Part shown: piece after piece, positions 11,001 to 22,210 of the stretch
Layout of the letters: each line of letters begins with the position of its first letter
Position numbering within the stretch: the stretch's first letter is position 1
Origin: Silurus meridionalis
Lineage: Eukaryota > Chordata > Actinopteri > Siluriformes > Siluridae
DNA: 64,000 nucleotides
Assembly (NCBI RefSeq): GCF_014805685.1
Contig: NC_060911.1
Span: forward strand, 6,686,212-6,750,211
Direction: 5' to 3'
The notes under the pieces: model-generated
Database searches by the model: none
The model's input: the letters and a program-made list of their open reading frames with translations, nothing else
Told to the model about the DNA's origin: nothing
Program-made: the position numbers and the translations under genes

Positions 11001-11534
11001 CAGAGAGCTGTTCATAGCATCACGGAACAGACCTTCCATTTATTAATACATTTTTAAAAATGACAATTATTATATTATTAGAAATAGAATCATCCTCAAA
11101 ATTTGCTCCATTACATGAGCCCATCATTGTGTTATTTTTTTCGCCTTTCAGAATAGCACAAACACCAAATTCCTTGAAACTGCGTCGACGATGCGCGAAA
11201 AACAGAGCACGAATGCCAAGGTTATCGTTCTCATTATCGGCATACGTGGCCACAGGACATACTGTAACGGAAATCCGTGCGGAAATGAGGAAGCGCCGTG
11301 TCTCATCTTTATCCCTTAGATTTCTGCCAAGCCACTTCATACGCAAACTCAGATCTCACGATCTCGTTCTTCCCTGGAGGGAATAAAGTAACATTCTTTT
11401 ATCCGTCTGGTAGGTTATGTAATGCAGTGCTACTTCTCTTCTCTCTCCTCAGAATCTGGGACTGAGTGACAGATTGTCAGAGCTATTAGAAATCTCTGTT
11501 TTCAAATTTTCACACACAGTTACAAATATAGTAC

Positions 11535-12785
11535 TATGCAACAGGTTTAGGCAGGTGTGAATAATTGCTGTAAAGTAAAATGCTTGATTAAAATGTATAT
11601 TTTTATTGTTTATTTTTAATCAAATTCCAAAATGCAAAGTGAGAAAACCGAAGAAAAATCCAAATCAAATCAATATTCAGTTTTTGACCACACTTTGGCT
11701 TTTAATTCAAATCTGCACAAACTCTGGGATTTTGTAGAGTCAGGTGTATGATTAACCCATTATGCCAAGCGGGTTCTAATAATCAATTTTATATGTACAC
11801 TGTTATTAACTGAAACACAAACAGCTGTGGAGGAGCTTTAAACTGGGTGAGAAACAGCAAACTCTGCTACTAAGGTGAGGTTGTGAAAGACGTTTTCCAT
11901 TTCACAGGTCATACACCATTCCAAGATTGAGCACAGCAACAAGACACAACATGGTTCTACTGCATCAGCAAGGTCTCTCCCAGGAGAAGATTTTAAAGCA
12001 GACTTCAGTTTCAAGATGTACTGTTCAAGCTAATTTGAAGAAGCACAAAGAAATGGGCAATATTGAGAAAGAAACATCATGCTTACTTCCCTTCAACATC
12101 AGAAGATGTCCAGCTGTGTTATCAAAGCACTGGCTGAAACCAGTGGGACCCAGATACACCCATCTACTATTCAAAGAAGTTTGGCTAGAAGTGGTATTTA
12201 TGGAAAAATTATGTCTAAAATGCAATACCTCTGACGTGGAAACAAGGCTTAGCGGCGCGACGATGCACGGAAACATAGGAGCTGTGCCAAAAATGGCAGC
12301 AGGTGCTCTGGAATGATCAAAATCTGAAATATTTGGCTGTAGCAGGAATCAAGTTGTTTGCCGAAGGGCTTAATAAAGGTACAATAATGAATAAATCATG
12401 GTGGAGGTGGTGGAGGAGGTTCCTTGCAAATTTGGGGCTGCATTTATTCAAATGGAGTTGGAGATTTGGTCATGATTAATGCTGAGAAACACAGGTAGAT
12501 ACTTATCTATCACGCAATACCATCTCAACAACGTCAAGTCTTGAAATTACATTAAGAGACCTTTGGATTTGAGGCAGCCTACATCCACAGAATGCCTATG
12601 GTTAGTTCTCCAAGATATCTGGAACAGCATCAGATGATGCTGTTTTTCAAACGAAGGATAGTCACACCAAATATTGATTTGAATTGGATTTCTCTTCTGT
12701 TAATTAACTTTTTATTTTGTTAACTAAAAAATTTTTTTTTTTCATTTTAAAGCATTAAAACTAATCATTAGGAACTGTACATACT
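11535..12785 (+). mobile_element. Tc1 transposon, internally deleted
   Basis: The left end reads aggtttaggcaggtgtgaat and is followed by a block matching the usual Tc1 leader (aaatcaaatcaatattcagt). The right end mirrors this with tcacaccaaatattgatttg and a run like aaagcattaaaactaa. Between them lies a decayed transposase. The element lacks the region between the second Asp and the catalytic Glu: the text jumps from atcacgcaataccatctcaa to gacctttggatttgaggcag. It cannot make an active enzyme. Confidence 0.85.
11927..12316 (+). pseudogene. Tc1 transposase pseudogene (DNA-binding part)
   Basis: The open frame starts MSTATRHNMVLLHQQGLSQE and continues through KQTSVSRCTVQANLKKHKEM, the paired-like helix-turn-helix of Tc1 transposases. 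The family is normally about 340 residues; here 129 codons stay open and later parts are shifted out of frame. The ATG chosen is the one used in related elements. After 12316 the reading continues in other frames (a CATGGTGGAGG block at about 12398, equivalent to the VKHGGGSL region). It is a dead copy inside an intron of the receptor gene, transcribed with it but antisense. Confidence 0.85.
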
Positions 12786-14769
12786 CACACACACACACAT
12801 ACTAATTAAAATGTGTTTTTTTTGGGGGGGAGGAACTAAAGCTGTATTTGGAGTTTAATTGTCTAATATGTTAAGAAGTCTTCCTGCTGGGCGTTTAAGC
12901 AAATAAGGGCGCGTAACTTTACAAATTGTGAATGATAACACCTAAACTACTCCCCCTCTCTCAGGTAGCACTGCCACTGGGCAAACAATCTGGGTTAAAT
13001 ATGAAAATTCCAAGTGAATTACCACGAGAGTGTCTAGAAACGTGCTTAAAACGATTAAAGCAAATTTGAGGCAATTTCTACGCATAATTTCACGATGCCT
13101 GAAATGAGCAAATCTGAATTTAAATGCCTGTAGTAATTGAGTTAGACAGAAAAAGGCAGAAAAAAGAGAAGGAGAAATAGAATTAAAAAAAGGAGGCTTT
13201 TCGCACCTGCGGTTAAGGAGCAGATAGTTTTTGGAGAAGAAAAAAAAGTGTGGTGTGAATGTGAGATCAGTCTTCCAGGCAGCTCAGCAGTAATTATCAA
13301 ACTGCTTTGCGTTTTTTTTTTTTTTTTTTTGTGTGTGAAGACGACAACTTCTCATTAGCCTCACCCCTGGCAAATCGAGCTGGAGATCTCGTTAGATCGA
13401 GGGCTCGTTAGGCCTCGCTGCATCTCAATGCCTGAAAGGAACAAGCTAAAATCGGCCGGCTTTATTCACGTGTGCCTTATTCTTTAAGACAATCCATTTG
13501 CTATCTAGTATGATCGCAAAAATGGAAAATAGTCTGTATAAAATAAAAAGGATCTGGGATGAAAAAGACTGTGTATTGATTTTGTGAGATGCAGGGTGTA
13601 GAGCCGGAATAATGGACACAAAAAAGTCTACAAAGGAAAAAAAATACGAGAATGGGGAAAAAAAGAATACGCTAAAACACCATGCCACTACAGTCCAGTC
13701 TATAATACAGCCATCATAGTTTTTCAAGCTGAAAGGCAAAAAAAAAAAAAAGAAAAGAAAATGCAAAGACAAGAAAGAAAAGTGCACAAAAAGAAATGGT
13801 AAGTGCGCTGAGCAGTGACAGTGAAATAGGCATAAATCAAACTGACTCATGCAGAAAGACAATAGACACAAAAAAACCCTCATGCACAATGAAGCATGAC
13901 ACAGCTCAAGTCAAGAGACAAGACAAAACATGTTTCACAACAAACTCAATCGAATCGGTTCGGAAGCACAAATTAGTTCACGCCCTGTCAGAACCTGTGT
14001 GTGTTACGCCAGAGCAGAATCCTAATAACTAATCAAAAGGCCTTTAAAGCTTATTAAAGCTTGAGAATGCAAAGCTCCACTTGCTAAATCCACTTTATTT
14101 TTGCATACAATAACATTTTGTGGCTTTAAGGATAAATATGATAGATTTAAGGTATTAAGATAAGCTAGCTTGCTCTAAAATAGCAAAACTAGCATTTAAA
14201 AAACTCTTCACCACTAACAATTTTGCTCATCAACTTTGCACTTCCGTGTAAGATCAGATTTTTGTCAAATCAAGTGCTCTCGACATTGTGAAGTGTCTTT
14301 CCCCGAACATTATGGTACTAATTGTCATGTACAGCGTAATGGTGAAGTGCCACTCGCTATGTTTCACCATGACTTTCTGCTTCAGGGGAAATAACATCAA
14401 AACTAAAAGAAAAATAATTTAAAATAAAATAATCGGGACTATAAAGATGGTAATGTTAACATAGCATTTCACCTAGCAAGTTGTTCACTACTATCAAAGT
14501 CGTGTATTACGTATTCAGCATAACCGCTTGAAAAAAGAAATATGAAGAACATGGTATCTAAAACATTTTGTCTCCCCTGAATTACATTAGTGAGTATCTC
14601 TAAAACTAAAGAGTGTGTGCTGAAAGTGTACCAAACATTAGCTAATATAAACGCACAAATGATGTTAGCAAACTTGCATTGCTGCGTAACAGCTCCATGA
14701 TTCAATCTTGCTGTTAGCTTACTAATAAGGTTTTCCTCTGTATTTTCCCAAATCCAAAAATGTTTATTG

Positions 14770-16435
14770 ACTTAAACCTTCCCTAGGTGCAAACAAGCAT
14801 GCGAGTGTGTGTTTCTGGGCTGTAAAGCAGACTAGGTCTGAGGTAAATGTAGCTAATAACCTGGGCCTAAAGAAAATCCAACTAGCAAGCAATATAGGCA
14901 GCAAGCAATGAGAAGATGTAGCTAATACACATGCAGCTAGCAAGAAAAATGTTACACCGCTTTAAATGACAGTCCTGTCACAGTTTGCCAGCATGTTCAT
15001 GCTTCAAGTGAAAAGCTTTGAATGAATTTTGATCTTTGAATTGCATGAAAGATTTCTGAGCTGCACTCAGGCCACAAGCAAAATAGCTATATAAAACTAG
15101 TTCCTTCTAAATGATTAGCTAGCTCACTTCTTGTTTTGTCAATTAAACAGATAAGTATAGAGTTTTTATCATCACGCTGTTCTTTAACGCAGCGCACTAT
15201 TTGAGGAGGTCAGGTTGCTTTATTTATCAAACCAAATCGGCAGACACTGGTGCTCATAGCAAGAGTATGGAAAATCCCAATGCTGTGTCTCATCATTACT
15301 GATGCCCAAGTTTATAGTTTTGAATATTACCTCAATGACAAGAGACTCAATCTTGGCTCAAAGTGTCAAATTAGAGGCCCATATTGGCATGTATAATCCT
15401 ACTTAATGCTTAGTAATGAGAGAACCACAACTGGCCATCTCTAGAACTGCTGTGCTTATTAAATCCAAATCCTCCGTGTGTGTGGATCAAATCTGCTTTA
15501 TTACCCAGACTTTGGATCGGCTCAGCAGCAGCTCTGCGATGGTGACAACTGAGCCATCACTCTGTGCTTTACACAACAAAACCCAGCCACGTCACATAGC
15601 AGGTCAAGCACATACTCTTAGAAAACAAAGGCATACATCTGAATTTAACAGATGTCAGAGATGAAATGGGAAGGTCGTGACTCTGGGGAGCTGGTCTGAG
15701 CTGAGCGCAGGCAGATTCTCGGTTTACACACTTCATTTCGAAAAGCTTTATAAATCATATCATGGAAAACGCAGAGCTCATAAGTCAATACAGAAACGCT
15801 AAACAGAGCAGGGCGAAGAAAACACCTACACAGAAAGTTTGTTATTTTTTAACTCCTTTCCTCCCTTGCCCTTTCTATCTAAAACTCACAGAATGAATGA
15901 TGTTCCAGTTGATCCTCGAGAATTGAATGTGTAAAAAGAGGGGAGTATAATAATCTAAAAGATATGAAAAAATAGCAAAATTGGTTTTTAACATTCATTT
16001 CCTGTTGATGTGCTACTATGTTTTGACTGAAGGTGGGAAAGTGTGAATAGCTGGCAAGCTAGGTCTGAGGAAAATCTAGCTAATAAGCTGGGTCTCAATA
16101 AAATGCAGTTAGCAAGCTAAATTTGAGGGAAATGTGCTAGACCTAATAAACTGGGTCTATTGAAAATGTAGCTAGCAAGCAAATTTGCTATAAATATATT
16201 ACATGCAAAATCTGAGGTAAATATTGTTGCCCAATTAGGTCTGATGAAAATGTAGCTAATAAGCTTGGTCTGAAAACAATATTAGCTAGAAACCTAGCTA
16301 TTTTGTAAGGTAGCTCTAAAAAAAAAAAAAAAAAAAAGCTAGGTCTGAGGGAAATGTAGCAAATACGCTGGAACTGGGGTAGATGTAAGAAGTAAGCAAG
16401 GAAAATAAAGTTAGCAAGGTAAACATCCAGGTTTC
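14770..16435. repeat. Degenerate minisatellite, unit about 29 bp (AGCTAGGTCTGAGGAAAATGT)
   Basis: Two clusters (about 14830-14960 and 16040-16435) contain many diverged copies of a unit like agctaggtctgaggaaaatg followed by tagctaata. Examples are at 16056, 16085, 16115, 16150, 16230, 16262 and 16336. Neighbouring units alternate between 'gctaataagctgggtct' and 'gctagcaagctaggtct'. The sequence between the clusters shows only scattered remnants such as 'gctagct'. No open frame of interest. Confidence 0.65.
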
Positions 16436-17114
16436 AAAGTCAAGCTAGCATGAGCGTCAAATGATGTCTGGTTTTAAAAGAAACATTGAGGACACAGACG
16501 CACAGAAACATTTGTTTTTGTTGCTTCTTGTTTAGCCCACCCTTTTCATTTCAACCCCTAATCAAACAGGCCTGAACAGTTCAAATTGTGCCTGGTGAAT
16601 TAGCCGTGTGAAAACAGGAGACTGTAATCATCTAATTATCAGCATGAATAGGACGTCTGATTACAAAATTGTCTAGTTTCATCTGAGACATTATCAAAGA
16701 CGTACCAGCACTGTACAGGCTGCCTAATTAATCAGACAGGCCGAATGGCTTCGCTTGTGTTTCTATTGAGAATTCACCTATTGAGAAATCACCAACTCAA
16801 ATTTCATGCCACATTATTGGCTTATATTTCAATGTTTTTATTTGAGATGTAGTAGTCAGTAAATTTTGACTTGTAAGCCAGAAAGTGTCAAGTCACCCTA
16901 GATTTATAGTTCAATACAAAGGGCATGGAATGAAAAGGATGGATATGCTGTACATTGAAATGTCTGTGCAACATGTGTCTCTGCTCATTGACAGACACAC
17001 TCCAGACCTGCAAATCTTTCTTCTATTTAATCATTTATAATGACTCAGAACTTGACCTCAATGGCTTGATTCATAGCAAATTCATAAAAGATATGAACAA
17101 ACTCTAACGCAGTG

Positions 17115-17117
<3 letters not shown>

Positions 17118-17178
<61 letters not shown>

Positions 17179-17190
17179 TCACACACACAC
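17118..17190. repeat. (CA)n microsatellite
   Basis: About 30 CA units to 17177, then a short second run after an attc interruption. Confidence 0.98.
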
Positions 17191-18117
17191 AAAAGCCGAG
17201 CGAAGGCTTGTGGGTGGAAAGACATTCTGTTTGGCCTTCAATCCAAAAGCACTTTCAAAGACGCAATTCAATCTGCTCATGAGGGAACCTGACTATGTAT
17301 GTAGGATATTATGTTCTTTGAGAACGTGGTGTGCTGTATAATTAAATTTTACCATAGAAATCCAATCAGAATAATAATGAAAGAATCACATTGTGTAATG
17401 TACATTTTTCTGTCGACCAAAAAAAAAAAAAAAAAAACCTCATGACCTCCTCCTCCATTTTGAGATTTTTTATTACAGTCATAAACAAAAGCTGCACCAA
17501 CAGTTTCTCCTTTATCTTGATTAATATTTCCGTTGACATGAATAAGTCACACAACACAATATGTCCTATTGTTTGATACATAATCATATCTACTTCACTG
17601 AGTGCCTCTGAAGCTTGACTGAGTGAGAAACATAAATGGAACACCTTACACATCAAATCTCCTACTCTGATTGGCAGAATGAAATATCAGCTTGTCGTCA
17701 AAAACCTGAGCCGCAATCTCTCTCATAATGGGCTCCCACGTGACTTGTTCAGACGTCCATGATATCAGTCTCAGTGACTCACTGCATTTCATTAAAGCTC
17801 TAAAGCAGGAACATCAATAACGCCACATATTCATAAAGTCATTACAGCCTCTTTCTCTCGGTCTCTCCAAAGTGTCCTCATATGAATATTTATACGCATA
17901 TACACCTGCAGACGTTAATCCTGACCAATTGCTGGTCCCTCCTCCAATTGATGCTTTTTTTTCTAAACTCTTCCCATAATGCAGCATGCTTTGAAGAATA
18001 CCGTTAGGCTTTGAGCCTTAAAACCAACTTAACCTTTAAAGCCAATGGGAAATATCAAAGGAGAAAATATAAAAATCTCTGCCTCGTCTGCTCATTATAT
18101 GCAAAGATAGAAGGTAA

Positions 18118-19210
18118 TGAAGTACAAATACTTTATTACTGTACTTGAGGAGATTTTTCTGGTATCACTACTTCACTATTTATTTTTCAGACATGGTTTT
18201 ACTCATTACATTTTTACACAAATATCTGTACTTTCTACTTCTTACATTTTTTAAACCAGACTCGTTACTTTAGTTTCAATCTATTTGGTGACATGATCAA
18301 TATTTATTCTTTTCATTGCGCACCTTCTTCAGCCCATAGACCTATTATTTGTTACTGCTTTGCTTTTTCAACCTTCCACTGCTCCTTTCCTGGCTCTCAC
18401 ACACCACAGATGTAGACTAGCCTATGAAGCTAACAATGAGCAGGCAGAAGGCAGCAAGAAGTATGGAGTTAACGTGGATGAGACAGAGGAAGTCAGCGAC
18501 TCATGACTGAGAACAGAAACAGTCCTGATTACCTGATCATCATCTTTTCTCAGCTTGTGTTCTATATGGTGGTTTTTCAGCCTGGATACATTCATTAGAT
18601 AACACAATTTTCAATTATTTTGTATTAATATATTAATATGATGTCATTTTATACCTTAAATCACTGTATATAAGCTTAAATGACTGTATACGACTGTAGA
18701 AAGAACATTACTCATGATCTTACACTCCAGTGCTCATGTTAGTTCTCACTCTCCAGTGTTCTGTATTGTTTAGAAAATTTTTAATCACACTCTTGTTATC
18801 ACCCAAATGAGGATGTGTTCCCTTTTGAGTCTGGTTCCTCTCAAGGTTTCTTCCTCATAACATCTAAGGGAGTTTTTCCTTGCCACAGTCGCCATGGCTG
18901 CTCATCAGGGATACATACACACCGTTCACCTCAACTGTTAAATTCTGTAAAGCTGCTTTAAAACAATGTACGTTGTGAAAAGCGCTATAGAAATAAACTT
19001 GACTTGACATGTGAGGTCCAGTTACCAGCATGACACTAAAACAGGTAGTAGTTATGGCTATTTTTACTCAAGTTCATGTCAGAGCCCAAACTTCTTTACT
19101 TTAACTTTAAAAAGTGTATCCAGTACGTCAACTTTTACCAGAGTCTTTTAAAACACGAGTATCTGTACCTCTACATGAGTAAAGGATTTGTGTACTTGGA
19201 TCTGTTTACC
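18118..19210. mobile_element. Palindromic MITE-like repeat split by an L2 tail
   Basis: The left arm begins aatgaagtacaaatacttta and continues through ctgtactttctacttcttac. The right arm ends with ggatttgtgtacttg; its reverse complement reads aagtacacaaatcctttact, so the two outer arms are inverted copies. This 'aagtacnnaatactttact' type is a common teleost MITE. The inner block 18655-19010 is an L2 tail in plus orientation. The superfamily is uncertain, probably hAT. Confidence 0.55.
18655..19010 (+). repeat. L2-type LINE 3' tail
   Basis: This copy runs parallel to 54880-55197 for about 330 bp: aatgactgtata, tgctcatgttagttctcact, the atcacccaaatgagga block, ggtttcttcctc, the gtcgccatggctgctcatca block and the terminus agcgctatagaaataaactt. 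It is 5'-truncated and ends with a short gacttgac-type repeat, as L2 retrocopies do. Confidence 0.8.
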
Positions 19211-19305
19211 ATCTCTGGTGATATGTGCTTCACAAAGACGAATAAAGCATCAGAAGACAAGGAAACACATGTCTACCTGCAACATACCGGCTTCACGCAA
19301 CTTAC

Positions 19306-19397
19306 TTTATGTTGTCCAGGCAACCAGAGTCGGGCTTCAAGATGGCTGTGTGGTGGAACATTTTGTACAAGGCGATGCCCAGGAAGATAACATTCAG
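19306..19397 (-). CDS. adgrl3: adgrl3 exon H (TM5 end and intracellular loop 3)
   Basis: This 92-nt exon encodes LNVIFLGIALYKMFHHTA and ILKPDSGCLDNIK: the inner half of TM5 and the third intracellular loop that contacts G proteins. The acceptor is gttttccag before CTG at 19397. The donor gtaagt begins at 19305 after ATA AA, leaving two bases that take an A from the next exon to make Lys. In mammalian latrophilins an alternative micro-exon is known at this exact junction, lengthening the loop (NYEDNRPFI type). I did not spot it in the 14-kb intron that follows, but a by-eye search is weak. Confidence 0.96.
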
Positions 19398-19625
19398 CTG
19401 GAAAACACAACACCAACAACGTAACTGAACCAGAGCTAATTATAATCATTTAATGCTTTGACTGAACTGTAATTAAATATTGCTGCGATTTGAAAAACAG
19501 ATTTGACTTGTAATATTAGCAGATTAATATATAACAGATTTGTGTGTAGAAAAAAAAAAAACAACAACACAAAAACAAAAGACTAAACAGGAATTAATGA
19601 TGCGAGTTCATTAACAAGCGTTTAC

Positions 19626-19692
19626 CATAATGATTAGAGTGGCAGGACCAATAAAACTCCAAATGAAATACGTGTCCAGACGCAACCAGCAC
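19626..19692 (-). CDS. adgrl3: adgrl3 exon G (extracellular loop 2 and start of TM5)
   Basis: This short 67-nt exon reads CWLRLDTYFIWSFIGPATL followed by IIM. The Cys is the extracellular loop 2 partner of the TM3 Cys. The acceptor is ttgttttcag before GTG at 19692, and the donor gtaaac starts at 19625. One base completes the Val codon from the previous exon and the exon ends in phase 0. It is separated from the next exon by only 228 bp, the shortest intron seen here. Small exons splitting TM5 are normal in this gene family. Confidence 0.96.
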
Positions 19693-20079
19693 CTGAAAAC
19701 AAGGAATATGGAGAGCGGATTAAACACAATCGTGCAAATGCACCAATCAAATGCACACACACAACCTTTGGTGCATAAGAAGTGGTGGAAGTTGACGGGT
19801 AATAACAGATCGAGCTGATCTGGAGTGTATCTCTGGTCATATGAGATCCAGCATGGCCATGATACATGAGCGCTCACTCGTTAAATTATTCACCTCCTAA
19901 TTTCCGCTGCATTAGTAATAACATCTTCGGCGCAGACATTAACTTCTCACTTATCACGCCTCCCTCGAATCTTTAGCGCTCCTCGGTTTAACAACAAAAG
20001 CACCTTCTTACAGCACCACCCACCATTACTATAAATATGCATTTGTTTATTCAGCAGGTTTGAATTCTTAAAATGGATT

Positions 20080-20290
20080 GGGCAGGTGGTGTTGATTCCT
20101 TTTCCGTAGTTCCAGATTGTTATTGTTTCTACAGTAGCAACAGATTTTCAAGGACTTGGATGGCAAAAGTGCTACATTTACATTCAGACTTGTAATAAAC
20201 AGAGTAGAGAAAGAGAAGCGTGTAAGCATTGATACCGTAACATTTTTTCTTTATAGAAGGAGTCTCTAGTGTCAGTTTTTAGCAACTTGG
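20080..20290. repeat. Second copy of the 10537-type dispersed repeat
   Basis: It shares ggtgttgatt near its left end, ttctacagtagcaaca in the middle and agaaggagtctctagtgtca near its right end with the repeat at 10537-11000. Here it is not interrupted by a SINE. Confidence 0.5.
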
Positions 20291-20995
20291 CAACCACAAG
20301 AGGATTTTTTTTGTTGTTGATTTTGTTTTGGGGTATTTTTTTCCAGAACGAACATTTTCTTAATTTCAAGGCAAGGCGCTTTTTTTTTTAGTGTTTATAA
20401 CTTATAGAACGTACTTGGATTTATCCCATTTTCCAACATATACTGTAACATCTCATTTACAATATATTACCACGTTCAATATCTAAGAATATGCCAGTCA
20501 AAGTTAGTTTTTTTCCTCTAACTTTAAAACATTAACTTAAGTAATTCAACAAGCTTTCCATTGAATAATAGTGTAATTAACAATTTTTATTTTTTTTTTT
20601 TTAATAAATCAATGTCTTTATATTCTAGAGCTGGGTTAACCTTGAATAGAACTCCTGTTTTTCATGGTAAGACTAAGAAGTAAAAAAAAAGTGTCAAAAT
20701 CCAAAGAAAGAAAACAAAGAGAAACAAGACCAATAACCGACTGGAGCAAAAAGCCCACGAAACTGCATGTTCACAAAACATGGCCTTGCAATGTTTACTC
20801 CTGCTGCTTTAATTAGTTCATAGCAGGCTGTGAATTTCGGACTAATCACGGTTAATCAATCGTGCTTATTTAAATACAAGACCACGTCCACACGGACAGT
20901 CCTCGAATGGGAAGCAGAAACGTTGGTTTTGTCAAAAGACAGAAGAAATGATTGAAAACAAAGGAGAAAGAAGTGCAGTGAAGATCAAAGTGTAT

Positions 20996-20997
<2 letters not shown>

Positions 20998-21031
<34 letters not shown>
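20998..21031. repeat. (CA)n microsatellite
   Basis: About 17 CA units. Confidence 0.97.
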
Positions 21032-21034
<3 letters not shown>

Positions 21035-21526
21035 ACTTGATTGCCAGCTGCAATATATCTTCAAAGCTTGGCTAAGCAGTTGTTATGAGTTATGTTGAAT
21101 GCAGTACTGTTTCTCCAGATTACAGAGAGAATATTTAATGTCAGCATTTCTATCTTTTCACCGTCTCTGTGTGGATATATGCGTGTCCCATAATGCTCAC
21201 CTCTGTGCTGTGCGAGTTTCTGCTTCTTTGATTCTGTCTCTTTAGGTTTTTGCTTGTGAAGAAGAAGAAGGGTTTTGCTAGTATGCATCAGTCTCTTTTA
21301 AACTAAATTATGCTTCAAAACCCAAGTGTGTGTTCTAGACAAAAAAGCTGGCACTCCGACAGCAATAACTCAAAAGTGTGCTGAATTTGTGCTGAAGGTA
21401 AAGAAAATTGTGGGGAAAAAGTCACGGTGATTAAATCCACACCTCTGATTTTTAGCCTTGGTGAGTCCAAGTGAAAGGGTCTAGAAGTGAGTCAAATATG
21501 TGTGTGTGTCTGCATGTCCTACTCAC

Positions 21527-21747
21527 ACTCTCTCTGTGCCATAGCTCCTGTAGTCCACAGCAGCAGAAACAGCCACGACGAGAGCCGGGATCCCGTAACC
21601 GGCCAGGTAGAAGTAGCGTTTGCGTGAGTGCTCGCTCTCAAACACCTCAACCAGCATGATGTAGAGCTGCACACCTTCCAGAAACATCCACGTGAACGCA
21701 GCCAGGAAGAAGAAATGCAGCAGGGCGGCGAATACAGCGCACATGAT
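21527..21747 (-). CDS. adgrl3: adgrl3 exon F (TM3 and TM4)
   Basis: This 221-nt exon encodes [18 protein letters not shown] (TM3, with the Cys that normally forms a disulphide with extracellular loop 2), then [18 protein letters not shown], the second intracellular loop [11 protein letters not shown], and TM4 [17 protein letters not shown]. It ends YRSYGTER plus two bases. The acceptor is ttcacgcag before ATC at 21747, and the donor is gtgagt from 21526. The two trailing bases GT join G of the next exon to give Val. This is the most conserved part of the receptor and shows no break. Confidence 0.97.
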
Positions 21748-22043
21748 CTGCGTGAAACAGAAGGTGTGAGGGATGTGAGCTTCACTGATTATGAGTGGCA
21801 CCGGATTAGAAGGAAGAATTACAAACACACACACACACAAAAACACACACTGTAAATCTTAAAGTCTTCAGACTAAGTGGACGTTGATGGATGATGTCCA
21901 TCTCGTCTCGTATCGGTAATTAAATTAAAAACTATGAAGTTTATAGCTCATTTATCAAACATGACACTCTTCTATTGCAGAAACATTTACACCTGGTGTG
22001 CCACCTTTATACGGGATATTATTTTCTGTGATCACCCCCCATA

Positions 22044-22045
<2 letters not shown>

Positions 22046-22096
<51 letters not shown>
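22046..22096. repeat. (CA)n microsatellite
   Basis: About 25 CA units after a C6 run. Confidence 0.98.
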
Positions 22097-22099
<3 letters not shown>

Positions 22100-22104
22100 T
22101 CGCT

Positions 22105-22210
22105 TATACACTCGCCGTCCATTTTATTAGGAACACCTAGGCACTAGCACGTTTATGTCATTATCCACTGAGCCAATCAGAAGTCAGCTGGGTTGTGTAC
22201 ACCGGATATA
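22105..22210 (+). repeat. Fragment of a widespread teleost repeat
   Basis: The phrase tccattttattaggaacacc followed by ttatccactgagccaatcag is the start of a very common fish interspersed repeat. I recognise the sequence but not its formal class. The rest has decayed beyond about 22210. Confidence 0.5.

Larger units (their letters stand above)
5353..19305. other. 14-kb intron between exons H and I
   Basis: No exon was recognised in this stretch. It holds (GA)n and (CA)n arrays at 6389-6641, a Tc1-type relic at about 7160-7345, a degenerate GAGACAGGTG-rich array at 9250-10010, a SINE nested in another repeat at 10537-11000, a Tc1 element at 11535-12785, a degenerate AGCTAGGTCTGAGG-type array at 14770-16430, a (CA)n at 17118-17177 and an L2 tail nested in another repeat at 18118-19210. 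Relatively complex, repeat-poor sequence at 8760-8960, 10220-10370, 13250-13450 and 16540-16760 could hold regulatory elements. Confidence 0.8.
19693..21526. other. Intron between exons F and G
   Basis: This 1834-bp intron has a second copy of the repeat seen at 10537-11000 (about 20080-20290) and a (CA)n run at 20998-21031. Otherwise there is AT-rich sequence with several long T runs. No exon was recognised. Confidence 0.8.
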
